Positions 32,815 through 45,962 of a DNA stretch of 64,000 bases are shown piece by piece. This stretch comes from Owenia fusiformis. Its lineage: Eukaryota; Annelida; Polychaeta; Sabellida; Oweniidae. Below the pieces are notes generated by a model. It made no database searches. It saw nothing but the letters and a program-made list of their open reading frames with translations, and was not told the origin of the DNA. Every line of letters begins with the position of its first letter. Within the stretch, counting starts at the first letter, position 1. A program made the position numbers and the translations under genes. The stretch covers positions 4,244,109 to 4,308,108 of the forward strand of contig CAIIXF020000003.1 of NCBI GenBank assembly GCA_903813345.2. The letters are read 5' to 3'.

Positions 32815-33500
32815 AAAGACAACCCTTTTTGACCTGAAAAGGGGTTGAAATTTTGTATTTTAGACTCTAGCCTGTAGAGCCTGTAAATATAGTGATGAAT
32901 TGGTTAATTAATTTAAATGCTCATGGGTAAGTGAATACATTTTATTGTATCGCATTAACCGCCTAAATGGTTGGTTATGTTATACATCATTATTATTCAC
33001 AAATCGTGATACATTTTTTAATTAAAAAGTAGAGATTTTGGCAAAGCGTTAATTTTAACATGCTATAAAATTTAAAATACATTCTCCTAGGGATGATAGA
33101 GAGTGACAATTTTCATTTAAATTCCACTTCATAATAACCCATAAAAGTTTATATCAATTTAAGATCAACTAAAACTAATTATTGTCAAAGCACAAGTGGA
33201 TAGGTCCAAAAATATGTTGTTCCAATTGGTTATGCCTACCTGCTTGACTTAAGGGTTGCTCAGCATATCTACATCATCTACATCTTCATACAGTGGGTAA
33301 GTTCAAGAAACCTCTTGACTAAAGCTGGATGAACAAGTAGTAACCTTTCACTAGGACAACCATGGGATAATATCCAGGCTTATTGACTTTGGCTTTCGAC
33401 ATCTGTTAAAAGACAAAGAAGTAATATTTATTTTTCATCTATGTAGTATGACATCTTTAGTATAATTATACTCTCAGGCCAATTATATATATAAACTAGA
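32815..33500. other. AT-rich stretch without a supported gene
   Basis: No repeats or coding blocks recognised. Confidence 0.45.
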
Positions 33501-33529
33501 GGTTTAAGATTGCAAGCAATCTTAAGGAG

Positions 33530-34800
33530 GCCCTGTAGGCGTTTTTGGCAATTTCAAGGTCAGCCAAAGGTCAAATCTCAAATCTAGTGTCATATATTAA
33601 CACCAGGCAACTTGTAGATGATTTAAAAAAAAAAGTTTGGTCAATTTGAAGCAAGTTGAAATTTAGTCTTGAAAAGTTTGGAAATTTGACTTTTTTTCAG
33701 TTTTTGAGTCCTAATATCTCAAAACTGGTACACAATTTTAATAAATAGTCAATTGCTAATATGTGTAGAACCTATAGAGGAATATATATCCTGACTTTCA
33801 TGAACAAATATTGATTTGTAGTCACCAAAACTTATAAACTTCGAAAACACAGTTGGTGATTTAATTTGAAGACTTTGACCTTTGATCTTGCAAATTTTAC
33901 TTTAATTGACCTCAGTTGGTCTTTTGTGATCAAATATACCTAAATTTGAATCAAGAAAATCGATTTAAAAAATCAACTTTTTTTACCTTCCGAAGGTCAC
34001 TGAAGGTCAACCAAAGGTCAAAGGTCAAAAGTAAGGTCAGATTTGGATTCCTGAGATCTTGTAGATGCTTTTTAAAAAAAAGTTTGGTCAATTTAGAGCA
34101 AGTTGAAATTTAGTCTTGCAAAGTTTCGAAATTTGACCTTTTTTCAGTTTTTGAGTTCTAATATCTCAAAACTGGTACACAATTTTAATAAATAGTCAAT
34201 TGCTAATATGTGTAGAACCTATAGAGGAATATACATCCTGACTTTCATGAAAAAATCTTGATTTGTAGTCACCAATTTTGAGAAACTTGGAAAACACAGT
34301 TTGTGATTTAGTTTGATGACCTTGACCTTTGACCTTGCAAATTTTACTTTTTTAGACCTCAGTGGGTCCTTTGGGATCAAATATACCTAAATTTGAATCC
34401 AGAAAATCAATTTGAAAAATCAACTTTTTTTACCTTTCGAAGGTCACCAAAGGTCAACCAAAGGTCAGAGGTCAAAATTTAGGACATATTTGAGTTCCTG
34501 AGATCTTGTAGATGATTTTTAAAAAAAAATCTGGTTCATTTGAAGCAAGTTGAAAAATGACCGATTTTTGCCGTTTTTTTGACGTCAAATATCTCAAAAA
34601 CGGTAAAAAATTAACGCGTACATATTGTGAGCAATTTGTAGAGAATGCTTATATCTAGTTACATTTTAATTCATCGCAAGAAATAATGAAGTATGAGGAC
34701 GAAATCTGAGAAACTTAAAAAAAACTTTGATTTGACCTAGATTTTGACCTTTGACCTTGACCTAGATAAAAAGTTCTTTCCCCCCAAGTTCAGCCAAGGT
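33530..34800. repeat. ~447-bp tandem repeat rich in AGGTCA words
   Basis: agtttggtcaatt recurs at 33634 and 34081, with a weaker third copy at about 34529, giving a 447-448 bp period. Long blocks between the copies (tctcaaaactggtacacaat, agaacctatagaggaatata) are nearly identical. Each unit carries several aggtca / tgacct hexamers, including aggtcaaaggtca (a DR1 arrangement) near 34014-34026. A decayed relative lies at 50980-51190. The unit does not keep an open frame. Confidence 0.9.
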
Positions 34801-35431
34801 CCCTGAAAGGTGCATGTAGGAGATGGTTGAAAGGTAGTTGGAAGTAGGAGAAAAGGGTTTAGGAAGAATAAAGAATAATAATGCAGGGGCCTCCTAATAA
34901 TATAGTTATTGTAACCATGTGAAACTCAATAAATATTTGACAAAAGGGATGCTTCAACCTCTCCCCCTGCTTACGTGCATGAGCTTAATATATTTTGTAT
35001 TTTATCAAAATTATATCTATGTTTTAATGATCCATCTACGTACTCATAACGCTGGAATGAACCATTCCAGGCACAAAGCTTGTATTTCTTTATTGGAAAA
35101 TAATGAATTAGCAAGTATCAAATGTGGTTCGCTTTATCAGATTCTTTTGTAATTATTTCCATGAATTTGGTTACTATATTTGGGTGAGCTCCATTTACAA
35201 AACAGAATGCACTAAGATGAATGGTCCTTTGGCTTACTGTGGGAACTTGTTTAAATCATTGAGAACTTGTTGATAGTACTTGTTTCCTTCAAACAACCAG
35301 AGCATTTTTTAATTGGAATAAATTTTCCCAATTAAGCTTTGAAAACGAATTTCGCTGAATTGTCAATTGTCAATGAAATTGACTGACCTGCTCCTGTTCC
35401 TGGATCAGCTCAACTTGAGTCTTGAGATCAT

Positions 35432-36150
35432 TGCAGTAATGGTAGTGCAGGTCTCCTCAGACAACAACCAGACAGCAGCTACTTGGCTATCTTCATTGCA
35501 GTGATGGTAGTGGAGGTCTTCTCAGACAACAACCAGACAGCAGCTACTTGGCTATCTCCATTGCATTCATGGTAGTGGAGGTCTCCTCAGACAAGAACCA
35601 GACAGCAGCTACTTGGCTATCTTCATTGCAGTGATGGTAGTGGAGGTCTTCTCAGACAACAACCAGACAGCAGCTACTTGGCTATCTCCATTGCAGTCAT
35701 GGTAGTGGAGGTCTCCTCAGACAAGAACCAGACAGCAGCTACTTGGCCATCTCCATTGCAGTGATGGTAGTGGAGGTCTCCTCAGACAACAACCAGACAG
35801 CAGCTACTTGGCTATCTCCATTGCAGTGATGGTAGTGGAGGTCTCCTCAGACAACAACCAGACAGCAGCTACTTGGCCATCTCCATTGCAGTGATGGTAG
35901 TGGAGGTCTCCTCAGACAACAACCAGACAGCAGCTACTTGGCCATCTCCATTGCAGTGATGGTAGTGGAGGTCTCCTCAGACAACAACCAGACAGCAGCT
36001 ACTTGGCTATCTCCATTGCAGTGATGGTAGTGGAGGTCTCCTCAGACAACAACCAGACAGCAGCTACTTTGGTATCTCCATTGCAGTGATGGTAGTGGAG
36101 GTCTCTTCAGACAAGAACCAGACAGCGGCTACTTGAGTGTCTCCATTCCC
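35432..36150. repeat. 65-bp minisatellite, 11 copies
   Basis: aca(a/g)aaccagacagc(a/g)gc recurs at 35461, 35526, 35591, 35656, 35721, 35786, 35851, 35916, 35981, 36046 and 36111: an exact 65-base period with no indels. Substitutions are few (acaagaacca against acaacaacca; ggccat against ggctat). Since 65 is not a multiple of three the array cannot be a simple protein repeat. Confidence 0.95.
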
Positions 36151-36159
36151 GTCTTCAAC

Positions 36160-37065
36160 CATGCATATGAAGAGGGGTATCCTTAGCTCCACTAGCTTGT
36201 ATGTTGCATCCAAAAATATTAGTTCACCATATCGTTTATATTTCTAGATCATATATCTATCTTGATAGAATATTCCCTTCAGTTTGTCTCTATTGCTTAT
36301 GAGGATTTTCACTACAGATCCTGCAATCATAAGATTTTGATTTGTAGCTAATGTCAAGAAGTCTTCAAGATTCTTTATTCAAGTTCATAAGCTTACAAAA
36401 TCACCTACATATTGCTACTGCACACTCTACATACACTGCCTTACATCTCATACTTAGTTTACACTTATTCATACCTTTGACTTTGCTAATTATTATTAAC
36501 TAGTACAGTATGCCAAAATTGAAGTACAGAATAAATACCTAATAAGTAATAAATAAAACTCAAGAATATGTTATAATTAGCATAATAGAATACATATTTA
36601 TAAAACATGTTTATAAAACGACCTGTTTGATTTGCATACATGACACAATAAACACATACAAATATTATCACTATATTTAGGTTTCCTTTCACGCATGAGA
36701 GGTTTGCTCTGGTAGATTAGCAGCTGTAGCATCTGCCAGGGTAGGTGTGTCTTGTCTTGGGTATTCTTATTTTGAAAAATAAAAAAGTGGATAAAATTGG
36801 TCATTATTCTTTGAATTTTTTCTTTAAATGCTTCAACTGTTTTTGAGAGATTTTGTTATATTACCACTCCGTTGAAACCATGAGCTATCATTTTTGTTGT
36901 TGTTTCACATTCAAAGTACATTAGTTCTAATTTATAATCCAAATAATAAAACCGAATTAAATAAATAAAATAAAAATAAACTGATGATGATATAAGCCAC
37001 TCCATCAGCCTATTTTCTTAGACATTTTGGTTGCGGATTCGACCTTTGCTTTGTTGAGGTTCATG
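36160..37065. other. AT-rich stretch without a supported gene
   Basis: Nothing recognisable apart from short AT-rich open frames on the minus strand. Confidence 0.45.
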
Positions 37066-37240
37066 CTGATGTTAAGTCAGAGCTCTCTGTTAAGTGCTAA
37101 GATGAGGGTCACACAGAGGTTGAGTAAGAGTGCTCTGTTGAGTGCTTAATTGAGGGTCACACAGAGGTTGAGTAAGAGTGCTCTGTTGAGTGCTTTATTG
37201 ATGGTCACACAGAGGTTGAGTAAGAGTGCTCTGTTGAGTG
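37066..37240. repeat. 48-bp minisatellite, left part
   Basis: ggtcacacagaggttgagta recurs at 37107, 37155 and 37203 (48-base period). The array is cut after gttgagtg at 37240 and resumes in phase at 42473 (gtgcttcattaagggtcaca), showing that the intervening 5.2 kb is an insertion. Confidence 0.92.
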
Positions 37241-40200
37241 CACTGTATAAAATAGAGAATATTGCTTGGTTATAAGAAGTGTCTATTTGTAAGAATCTCT
37301 TGTAATCAGCAGTAATCAGCAAAAATATTCAGCACATGTAAACAGAGACATTACAGAGACAATACTCGCTGCATATATGGAACACTCTGTATATTCAGGT
37401 ATTGCTCCTCTTTATTTGTAGAACAGCACAAATAAGCACTGATTATATGTGAAGTTAAGAATACTCAAATATATGCAAACGCAATACTTTGTAAGTGTGC
37501 AATATAGTCACACATTATAATTGCATCTTTCTGACTATATTAAGCTATTTCTAAATTACACTGCTCATTTTATAACTGAGCATACAAATAAAAAAACAGA
37601 CTATTTGTGCGTATTTTTCTTTTAAGCATGATAAAACAATACAACAAAAGAATGTAAGTACCGTCCGTAGTTCTTAATGAATATGACTTTACCTGTGTAT
37701 AATAAGCAACTAGATGGATTTTGAAATGATCTATTTTTACTATAATTATGCTTTTGGACACCTTTACAGTCGCGTTAGAAAAGAGAGATCTTCCTTGTAG
37801 TTATCAAAAGTTGCAAATAAAAATAGCTTGTGCAAACACGTGTTTTGTATGGATATCGCCCCCCCCCCCCCCCCCCGACGGAAAGCTGGCTACACCGCTG
37901 AACTTGTTATCTCTACTTTCAGAGTCAATACAATCTAATTCTTCCTGAGAAGGTATTATTATTTAACATTGACAACCTGTTAACACCGTTTGTATTAAAT
38001 CTTGGATTATGCATGGGAATTCAATTTTTTACTTTTTCAAATCGCCGCTTTGATTGTTTCCAATTCCTCATGATCAAAGCAAATGGAAGTCTAAACTCTT
38101 TTGGTCATGTTTTCGAGTTCAATTATAATCCACACATCAATTCAGAATCATAAAATATAAATCACTGGAGAAACGTCCAACAGCTTTTAATCCGCTTAAT
38201 AAGTTATCAAAACACATTCTTGCCTTTGCATTAAAGCCCATGTTAAATTCCTCCCGGTAAAGTCGGTATTTAAAAAAATTATAACAGGTAATGGAATCGA
38301 AAGAAGATTTCATAGTGTTTATGTTTCAATTAGTGTTGATTTCATTGTCTTATATAACTCATTTACATGAGTTTTCTATTCCCGATGCTTGGCCATACTT
38401 TGCCCGGATAGTTTGTTTAAAGTAAATTGATTTAAGTTTAAATAGAAAATAAAGATAGTATTCTTATTTGAATTTTACAAACTGGGTATCAAAAAGCCGG
38501 CTTTTTAACTTCAGTTAAGGAAGGAAGAGACAAAACCCGGGAATCAACAGTTATACAGGCTACATTCCGTCTCATTATCTATGTCATGATCATTGTAACA
38601 TAATTCCCATACCTGTTTACGGCTGGGTGTAGGTTCGCATGGACGTAGCCAAGGCGGGGGGTGACATGTGCGCTTGCCTTCCCCACCCTCTCAAAAAGAA
38701 AAAGCAATTTTGCAATATGAAAAAAACATTGACATCCAGAAATTCCGGGGGTAAACGCCATTCCGGGCCTCGCTTCGTTCGCATTGATGCAAACCCAAGA
38801 AATATCACCTCATGAACAATTGCTGACTCTGCCCCCGGTTCAAATAGTGATTATAAGGTTAGCCATTTTGTAAAATCAAATGAGATAACCTTGACACTAA
38901 AATCTATATTCTACATGATCTTTGCATGAAATATCAATTGCGTTTAATATGAACTTTTTTGAAAGTACGTGAGCCCCCCCCCCCCTCTCCCCAGGCGAAA
39001 GCTGGCAACGAGCCTGTAATATGATGAATTGCCCCAGTCTCTTCTCAATCGTGTAATAAGATATTAGGGGACACACATTATTCAGGTGACTTTACTGAGT
39101 TAAACTTGCAAACAATACATGTTTTCTGTTATGCATTTTATCAGAGATAGCCTTGTTTCTATTTCGAATTGGGTCTTGCTTTGTTTCTCATTTCCAAATA
39201 TATTCACGAAATTTGAAAGATTCGGTATGCTCAGTTGATAATTTGATAATAAAGATAAAGAAACGGGCACATTTATTGCAACTGTTTCATTTGGCAGATC
39301 AATTAATAAGTTTTGTGCATGGTAGAGCAAACTTACAAAAATACCTTTTGACATGCCAGCAGGAGCAATATACAAAACTTTAATCCCTTATTATTTAATT
39401 CTTGCAAATGAGTTAAGTTATTATATGGATTATTTTCTACAGCCGGTGGTTCTAATTTCCATATAAAATTATTTTGCAAGGTAAGTTTACATGTATGTAA
39501 TGATTGTATAGTCCCCGTGCTACATTGTATAATTAAATTTCTGTTAAATTCAGAAATTAACCGATTATCTCTGAAGGAATACAAAAGGTAGTTCAACATC
39601 TTTAAGAATATAACAAGGCAGGCATGGATACCACGGGGGGGGGGGGGGGGGGCTTAGCTAGATTATTATCAGATGTTTGTATTGTTCACTTCTAAGGATG
39701 TTATTTTAGCAAGTAATGCAATCAGACGGCTTGTGTTCAATGGTGTTACTTAATTATAATTAGTGCTGGGGTGATTTTTAAATCCATGGGAAAGTAGTAC
39801 CTGAGATCAAGGCATTTGTTGAAATAAAATATTGAGATTTACCAATAACCCTTTCAATATTATAATTACATCTAGCTTATTTGATGTGAGTTTTTTCTAC
39901 TGCTTCTTCTAGCATCTGGGTTCCTAGTAAATTATGATATAAAGTAAAAAAGGGTTTTGACCTGCAATACGTAATATACGTGTACTTATTCAAAATCTTT
40001 ATCCCCGATTAAAGCTTTAATGATCGCAAAATAATAAACAAATGTATCAAAATATTGAAAACTCAATATTACATGTCAAATGACAGCTATTATTATGTGA
40101 AAATGTGAGTAAGATACAATCACTACATCTGCAAATACATGTATGCAATATATGCGAGATCGCATTTAAACTTATTTGATTTAAATTGATTGAATGTCTG

Positions 40201-42472
40201 AAAAAGAGCTTTAATGATGTTTAGTTTAAAACATGGTAAATGGCTTTCGAAACATTTGATTGCAACACATATTTCAGTTTGGAACAAAATACTCAACCGG
40301 GCCGATGAATCGCAGCAAATGTGACCTAGGCATTAGCGAGGGAAATACATTTGACCCAATAATCCCTTGCTGAATCCCTAAATAGATAAGATATATATAT
40401 CAAGGCCTACACACTTATTAAATAAGGGTTCCAACAAACACTTTATCAGTAATCTTAACAACTAAATAAGCCATTTATCTGATTAAATTATGTATATCAA
40501 TTTCTTGATTGCAGATTATTAAAGAGATATTATCGGGAGGGGGTCCAAGATTAATACAATTCTTAAATCACCAGAATGTCATTCAGATTTAATCCTATGA
40601 ATAAGCTTATTATTTGAAATTAAAACTGAATACAAAAAAAAGTGAATTATTAGTTTGTATTTAAATGCCAAGAATGAAAAGGTAATTCTATACAAATCAC
40701 GAATGCTTCTCCAAACATCCGGCCACAATTGTGCAATTGTGTCAGGTAATTAGCACTGTTTATGTTTAGATTACTTATTAGAGATGTCAAATCATGGGTT
40801 CATCAATACAGTATTATGTTTGTTCAATATAGCAGCAACATGTTGCAGAATTTAGTCTTTCATGTTTTAACAATATCTATTGTTATTGAATAACTGAAGA
40901 AGGAAGGGTGGATATTGAGCAAGCTGCATGTCTCCGAGTTATGATGCACAAGTAATGATCGTACGTGACACGCAATTTAGCCAGACAGTCGTTTGCTCCA
41001 CGCCAGACCCAGGAACACGACGAAGCCTCTCGTAAGTGAAAGTTTAGCTTGCTTTTTATTTCTCTTTTTATTTCTCTTAATGGATAGATGATTGAGTTTT
41101 GATATAAGTAGGTTCGATGAATAAAAAACACAATAAAGACAGTTGGCAAATTGTTGTAAATATAAGACTTATATAAGGCATTGATATAAGGCATTGATCT
41201 TGATAATTTAATTAATTGATTATCTTGGAAGGTCCATTATACTGTATGGCTGAACAGTATGCTATAAACTGGTGTCTTTGTATCATTGATAAAAATACAC
41301 AGTAGTGTCTATGTATTTTCAGAGCAGTGTATTTGTGTGCAGTGACAGATTTCTCACAAAATAGAAATCATGTGATAGCTGATTTACATAGATATTGAGA
41401 AACTTGTAGAAGAAAGGAGCTTGAATGGGGAAAGCAGAATTCGGTATCGTTCGAGAATTTTCTACTGGAAGACAGGCCATATCTAACTACAAGAACAGTT
41501 TTCAAGATCGAGCAATATGCATACATTGATTTGTAGCATGTTCGCACCATTTTAAAGATAGAAAAATATAATGTTACATCATGTACAATGCAATGTAAAT
41601 ATATTTGTTTAGCAGTATACAGGTTTGGCCAAAACATAATAATCCTATTTATATCAATCAAAATGTTTCATCATATTTTTTTAGTATTGAACCGTTTCCC
41701 GATGTATATAATTTAGTTTATCTATTTGAAGTTATTACTTATAGAGGTCGTTTCATTGGTACATACACATCTAAAGAAATTTAAAATAAATTATAAAAAA
41801 CGTAAAAGCTGTTTGTGTGCAATTTTTTTCAAACTTATGTTAACATGTATATTCAGTTTTAACTCCCGTTTATGCCTGGGTCGATGCCCAATTCACAAAA
41901 CAGCGTCTACCAGTCCTCCTAAATAAGCAAAAATATGCATATCTTGTGCTGCATATGATCATAAAGGAATGTCAAATCTACCGATCTTGACTCCATATAT
42001 GCTAATGTAGTTAGTTTATATTCTAGTGCATGTCTCAATATAATCACATGCTGCATATCACTTATCTCAAAATATGCAGGAATACTCATGAAAAATGGCA
42101 TATATGCAGATCATATGCAAATATAACCAGTGTCAATTTGAATATATCTAGTATACTCAACTGCTTATATTTGTCTATCCCAAATAAGCGCAGGTATATG
42201 CAGTTTCTGCGCTGCATATAATCACAAGTAAACAGCAAATATGCAAAGTATGTCTGAATATAAGCAAATATACTCAGTGACAGTACCCGTATATTCAGTC
42301 AGTATTCTCTGTGGATGTTTGTTATATGCAGCTGCATATATTTGTGTTCCATATATGCAGTTATTGTCTGCGTTCTGTCAGTGGTGATTACTGTTTATAA
42401 CATGCAATTCGAAGCAAATAAACACCAGAATTGCTCGTTATTTGCAAGCAATATTCGTTTTTTTATACAGTG
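37241..42472. mobile_element. 5.2-kb CACTA (EnSpm-type) element, probably non-autonomous
   Basis: The left end cactgtataaaa...aatattgcttg (37241-37267) is inverted at the right end (42446-42472). A 3-bp duplication gtg (37238-37240, 42473-42475) flanks it. Subterminal regions (to about 37560 and from about 41930) are full of short inverted words such as tatgcag, gcatata and aatcagca; agacaata...gctgcatatatggaacac is found in both arms. CACTG termini, a 3-bp duplication and subterminal repeats are diagnostic for the CACTA class. No transposase-length frame is present. The interior has poly-C/G runs (37859-37876, 38973-38985, 39637-39652) that may mark nested elements. Confidence 0.85.
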
Positions 42473-42503
42473 GTGCTTCATTAAGGGTCACACAGAGGTT
42501 GAC
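42473..42503. repeat. 48-bp minisatellite, right remnant
   Basis: A partial unit gtgcttcattaagggtcaca continues to agaggttg, after which the array ends. It starts with the gtg duplicated by the CACTA insertion. Confidence 0.85.
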
Positions 42504-43029
42504 CTAGATTCTAATGAACTAATGATATGGTTTACTTGCAGTGCAATGTAATGACTAGTCAGATAAATATGAACAAAGTATCTTTCTCAGATCTCAATCA
42601 AAATATCTAGTGATCTGAGGTTGAAAAAATTATGAAAAAATTTTATAAATTAAATCATAGAACAACTTGTTGTTTAGTATGACTAGTTCAATAGACTAAT
42701 GATAAATAGGGCTTACATGCACAGAATAAATTATTTCACTACATGAAAATAAATGTAATGTGGAAAAATAAATTGCTCTATTATTTTTCCACTTTCTCAA
42801 CGCATTTTAAAAAATAAATGCTACTTTTTGACTATGATTTTTAAATATAATATAATAACTAGTAGTAGACTAGACTAGTAGTGTATAACATACACTTAAA
42901 CTATATACATACTAAGTACTCATGAGACATCATGTTTTCTAACTGGAATACAAATATAAAAAAAATATATGTACAGCAGATCTATTTCTAAGATTATTAT
43001 GTTGCTCTAGCACTTTCTTGCATATTCTC

Positions 43030-43170
43030 TTAGTTAAATAAAAGGTTAACTTTCCTCATTTTTTCACCATGGTATTTGGCAAACAGTTCAACAGCAACAT
43101 TAAGGTCAATGGGCTTTGAATAATGGATGTGCATAAGAGCTAGCCCAGATATTCTTTTTTTATATATAAG
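43030..43170 (-). pseudogene. hAT-type transposase tail, second locus
   Basis: The minus strand reads KKRISGLALMHIHYSKPIDL and AVELFAKYHGEKM before a stop, again the C-terminal tail of hAT-derived proteins (R-x-SGLALMHIH, then FA-x-x-H). It is diverged from the relic at 31 kb, so it is a separate insertion. An overlapping frame further upstream (43519-43160) is acidic and unrecognised. Confidence 0.6.
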
Positions 43171-43615
43171 TTGATAATAACTGTACAAAGGTATGTTTTC
43201 CAATTTTCCAAAAACTTTTAATTTCGGAATTGCCTGTGTTCTGAAGTTCAGAAAGGTTTGATTTGAGGTCAACAATATCAGTTTGAGCGGCGTCGAGGTT
43301 TGATTTTTTTAAAGCATCGATCTCTTCGGTGCCCATCTGAGACTGATCTTCATGCACTAATGTATCTATAGTGGGAAGAAGAAGCGGTGAGAAAACCATT
43401 GTAAATTCAAGATCACTGTTTAATCTAGGTTCAGCAATTTTACTGTCATCTGATTCTGGAGATATGAGAGATATTTGGAATAAACAAAAATGAAACATTC
43501 TGTGTCTTTTCAAACTCATAAAATATTTACAGATGATAATTTATACAAAAGCATACTGTATCATACATAGATCAAAGGATTGTTTACAAATAAGTTTATG
43601 TGTGCAGATTTTAGT

Positions 43616-43816
43616 CTAAAAGTCACTCTTATTAGCTAATTTTTTATGTCCAAATTTCTGCGGTGAGTTGAAAAGAGGTGCCATCAATTTTATAGCTGCA
43701 TTTCTTAGGTCCCAATTCCACTGATGAATTGCCAGATACATATTTATATTTGCCATCACATCTTCTTTAAGGAATTTGTTCCACATTGGAAACGTAATAT
43801 TCAAAGGCATACCTAA
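43616..43816 (-). pseudogene. Unrecognised coding relic
   Basis: A 64-codon frame reads INMYLAIHQWNWDLRNAAIK and LMAPLFNSPQKF. The W-x-LR-x-AAIK-x-MAPLF pattern recurs in large uncharacterised, probably transposon-linked, invertebrate proteins. No function assigned. Confidence 0.35.
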
Positions 43817-44292
43817 ACCTAAGTCATTTTCAGCAAACTTTATTTTGAAACAAATGATTCTTCAAAATGTTAGTTCTTGGTTGCAAAGTCCTGTAATATA
43901 CTTGCAACACTTCCTTCAAGGCTGGCACTAGATCTTAGTGTGTCTCGAGCCTATATGTTGCTTGAATGACTTCAGTTGTTCAGTGTATGTTTCTTCCCAT
44001 GGGGAATAAAATAGTGAGTTCTCTTAAATACTGTTCAAGTACTGTACAAGAGGGAAGTCATGGAAATTGAATAAAAGCGACATAATGCAACTATATCCCA
44101 TTTTTGTTATTGAACATTGTTCCTGGTTTGAAACCTGTGTACTGTCCAGTAGGTGAAATGTACCTGTCTCTTTTTTGCGATTTAAGATATTAAAAAATTA
44201 TAGATTCCTTGAAATTTCAAAAATTTTTAAGCAATCGTTTAATATACATGTATAATGTGTCCATCTTGGATTTTCCTGAACAAGGCATATCC

Positions 44293-44598
44293 TACTTGAT
44301 TAATGACTCCGGTCTTGTTCATAATGGTACAAACTAACTTTTTTTGCCAAATATCATGCTTCTATCACAAAGTGCATAAACATGGCTATTTTAGTCAACA
44401 TTTACTCTGGCTATTTTCAAAAAATGTCTAAAAATACCAAAATACTACTTGATTAATGACTCCGGTCTTGTTCATAATGGTAAAAACTAACTTTTTTTGC
44501 CAAATATCATGCTTCTATCACAAAGTGCATAAACATGGCTATTTTAGTCAACATTTACTCTGGCTATTTTCAAAAAATGTCTAAAAATGCCAAAATAT
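44293..44598. repeat. 153-bp tandem duplication
   Basis: tacttgattaatgactccgg begins at 44293 and again at 44446, and the two copies are almost identical. A 20-bp triplet (gttactcatttacttaaaat) follows at about 44605-44660. Confidence 0.9.
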
Positions 44599-45058
44599 TG
44601 TTATTTTACTCATTTACTTAAAATGTTACTCATTTACTTAAAATGTTACTCATTTAATGATTAACCAAGTCGAAAAAGTTTGATGAATAGCCATTTGCAA
44701 TACAATAAATCAAATGCCTGAATATTGTCCAGGAAAACAGCAACAACTGGAGATTTTCTCTCTAGAGTATTTTCAATGACTTAATTTAATAGAAAGGCAG
44801 CAACTTGACTTCCCCCTCCATTACCTCCTGCAAATTGCAAGTTGTGTGCATGTTTGTGCATGTTTGTGTTTCTATGGATTTCAACCATTTTTTCTTCATG
44901 TTCCAGACAGATGAAGAACTCATGGACAGGCCCCACTTTGCTATGTGAGAGTATATGTGTGAGTGATGGAAGGAATATAATATCGGAATGGATGAAATAG
45001 ACTTGTGTCTATAAGGCACTTTACCTGCACAATTAAATCCACATCACAGTTCTTCTGA

Positions 45059-45352
45059 TCATGTTTTAGCACACTCTACATATTCATAAAGGCCATATTC
45101 AGGATCTGGTCTGTATGCCTTTGGGTTGAGGAGTTGGTTGAGTGCTTTATGGAAAAGGTATATGAAATTTAACACAATAAACTGGGAACTTCCACGTAGC
45201 TTCTCTTTAACAAGTATGGATGTAGATTTTATAAGTGGCACGAAGAAATTAGACTGAAATGGCACTCCTCTTCTATTGTCCAATGACCCATCTCTAGTGA
45301 ACATAATGGCAGTTTTTTCCAAACCATTTGTTAAATAAATCAACATTTCCAA
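45059..45352 (-). CDS. Hypothetical protein fragment
   Basis: A 97-codon frame reads GLEKTAIMFTRDGSLDNRRG, SNFFVPLIKSTSILVKEKLR and later NPKAYRPDPEYGLYEYVECA. Codon pattern and composition look protein-like. I see no clear splice pair or domain. It may be an exon or a further mobile-element remnant. Confidence 0.3.
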   Translation of the reverse strand: MEMLIYLTNGLEKTAIMFTRDGSLDNRRGVPFQSNFFVPLIKSTSILVKEKLRGSSQFIVLNFIYLFHKALNQLLNPKAYRPDPEYGLYEYVECAKT

Positions 45353-45962
45353 ACCATGGTGGTTTTAAAGCGCATAGATTCCGCATAGATTAAGTGTTTT
45401 TAAGTTTCGCAAGAGTCTTGTCATGACCGTGGTAGTGAAAGTGAAAGCCTGGTATAACCATGACAATGCTATATTTTATTACAAGGCCTGTCACGACCGT
45501 GGCAATGTTAAAGCCTCATATGACCAAATGTTGGGGGGGAAGGGGGAGCTGAGGGTGCAGCTGCTCTCCCCTAGCTATGGGCCTGAATACCGTATTTGCT
45601 AATCCATTTGTTAAATAAAAGCAAAAATGTTTTAAATATGGTGTTAAGTTGTCATTACTTACTTGATTTGGCCATCCATTAAGTGTATACGCATAGGCTC
45701 TGGACAAACATCCTGTTTGAATAAGGAGGTAATTAGATTTCAAGATTTTTTTAAGATGGGAGTCAATGGAAGGAAAAATGGGACAGGAACGGTTTTTGGA
45801 TTGTAAGCTGTTTGGTGTACAGGTTTCACTGAATTTTTATGACAAAAGGTTATTTTAAGAATGTTTGGTTGAATGAATGGTTGGTTTAAGAATTTTATGA
45901 ATGTTTTAAGAATTCGGTAGTTCATGATTTTCAATGTGCTAGGTAACTTGAGAAAGTTAATA

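Noticed and set aside
37748-37948. Plus-strand frame with a Pro run inside the CACTA element
   Set aside because: The run comes from a poly-C tract; no conserved motif or transposase similarity.
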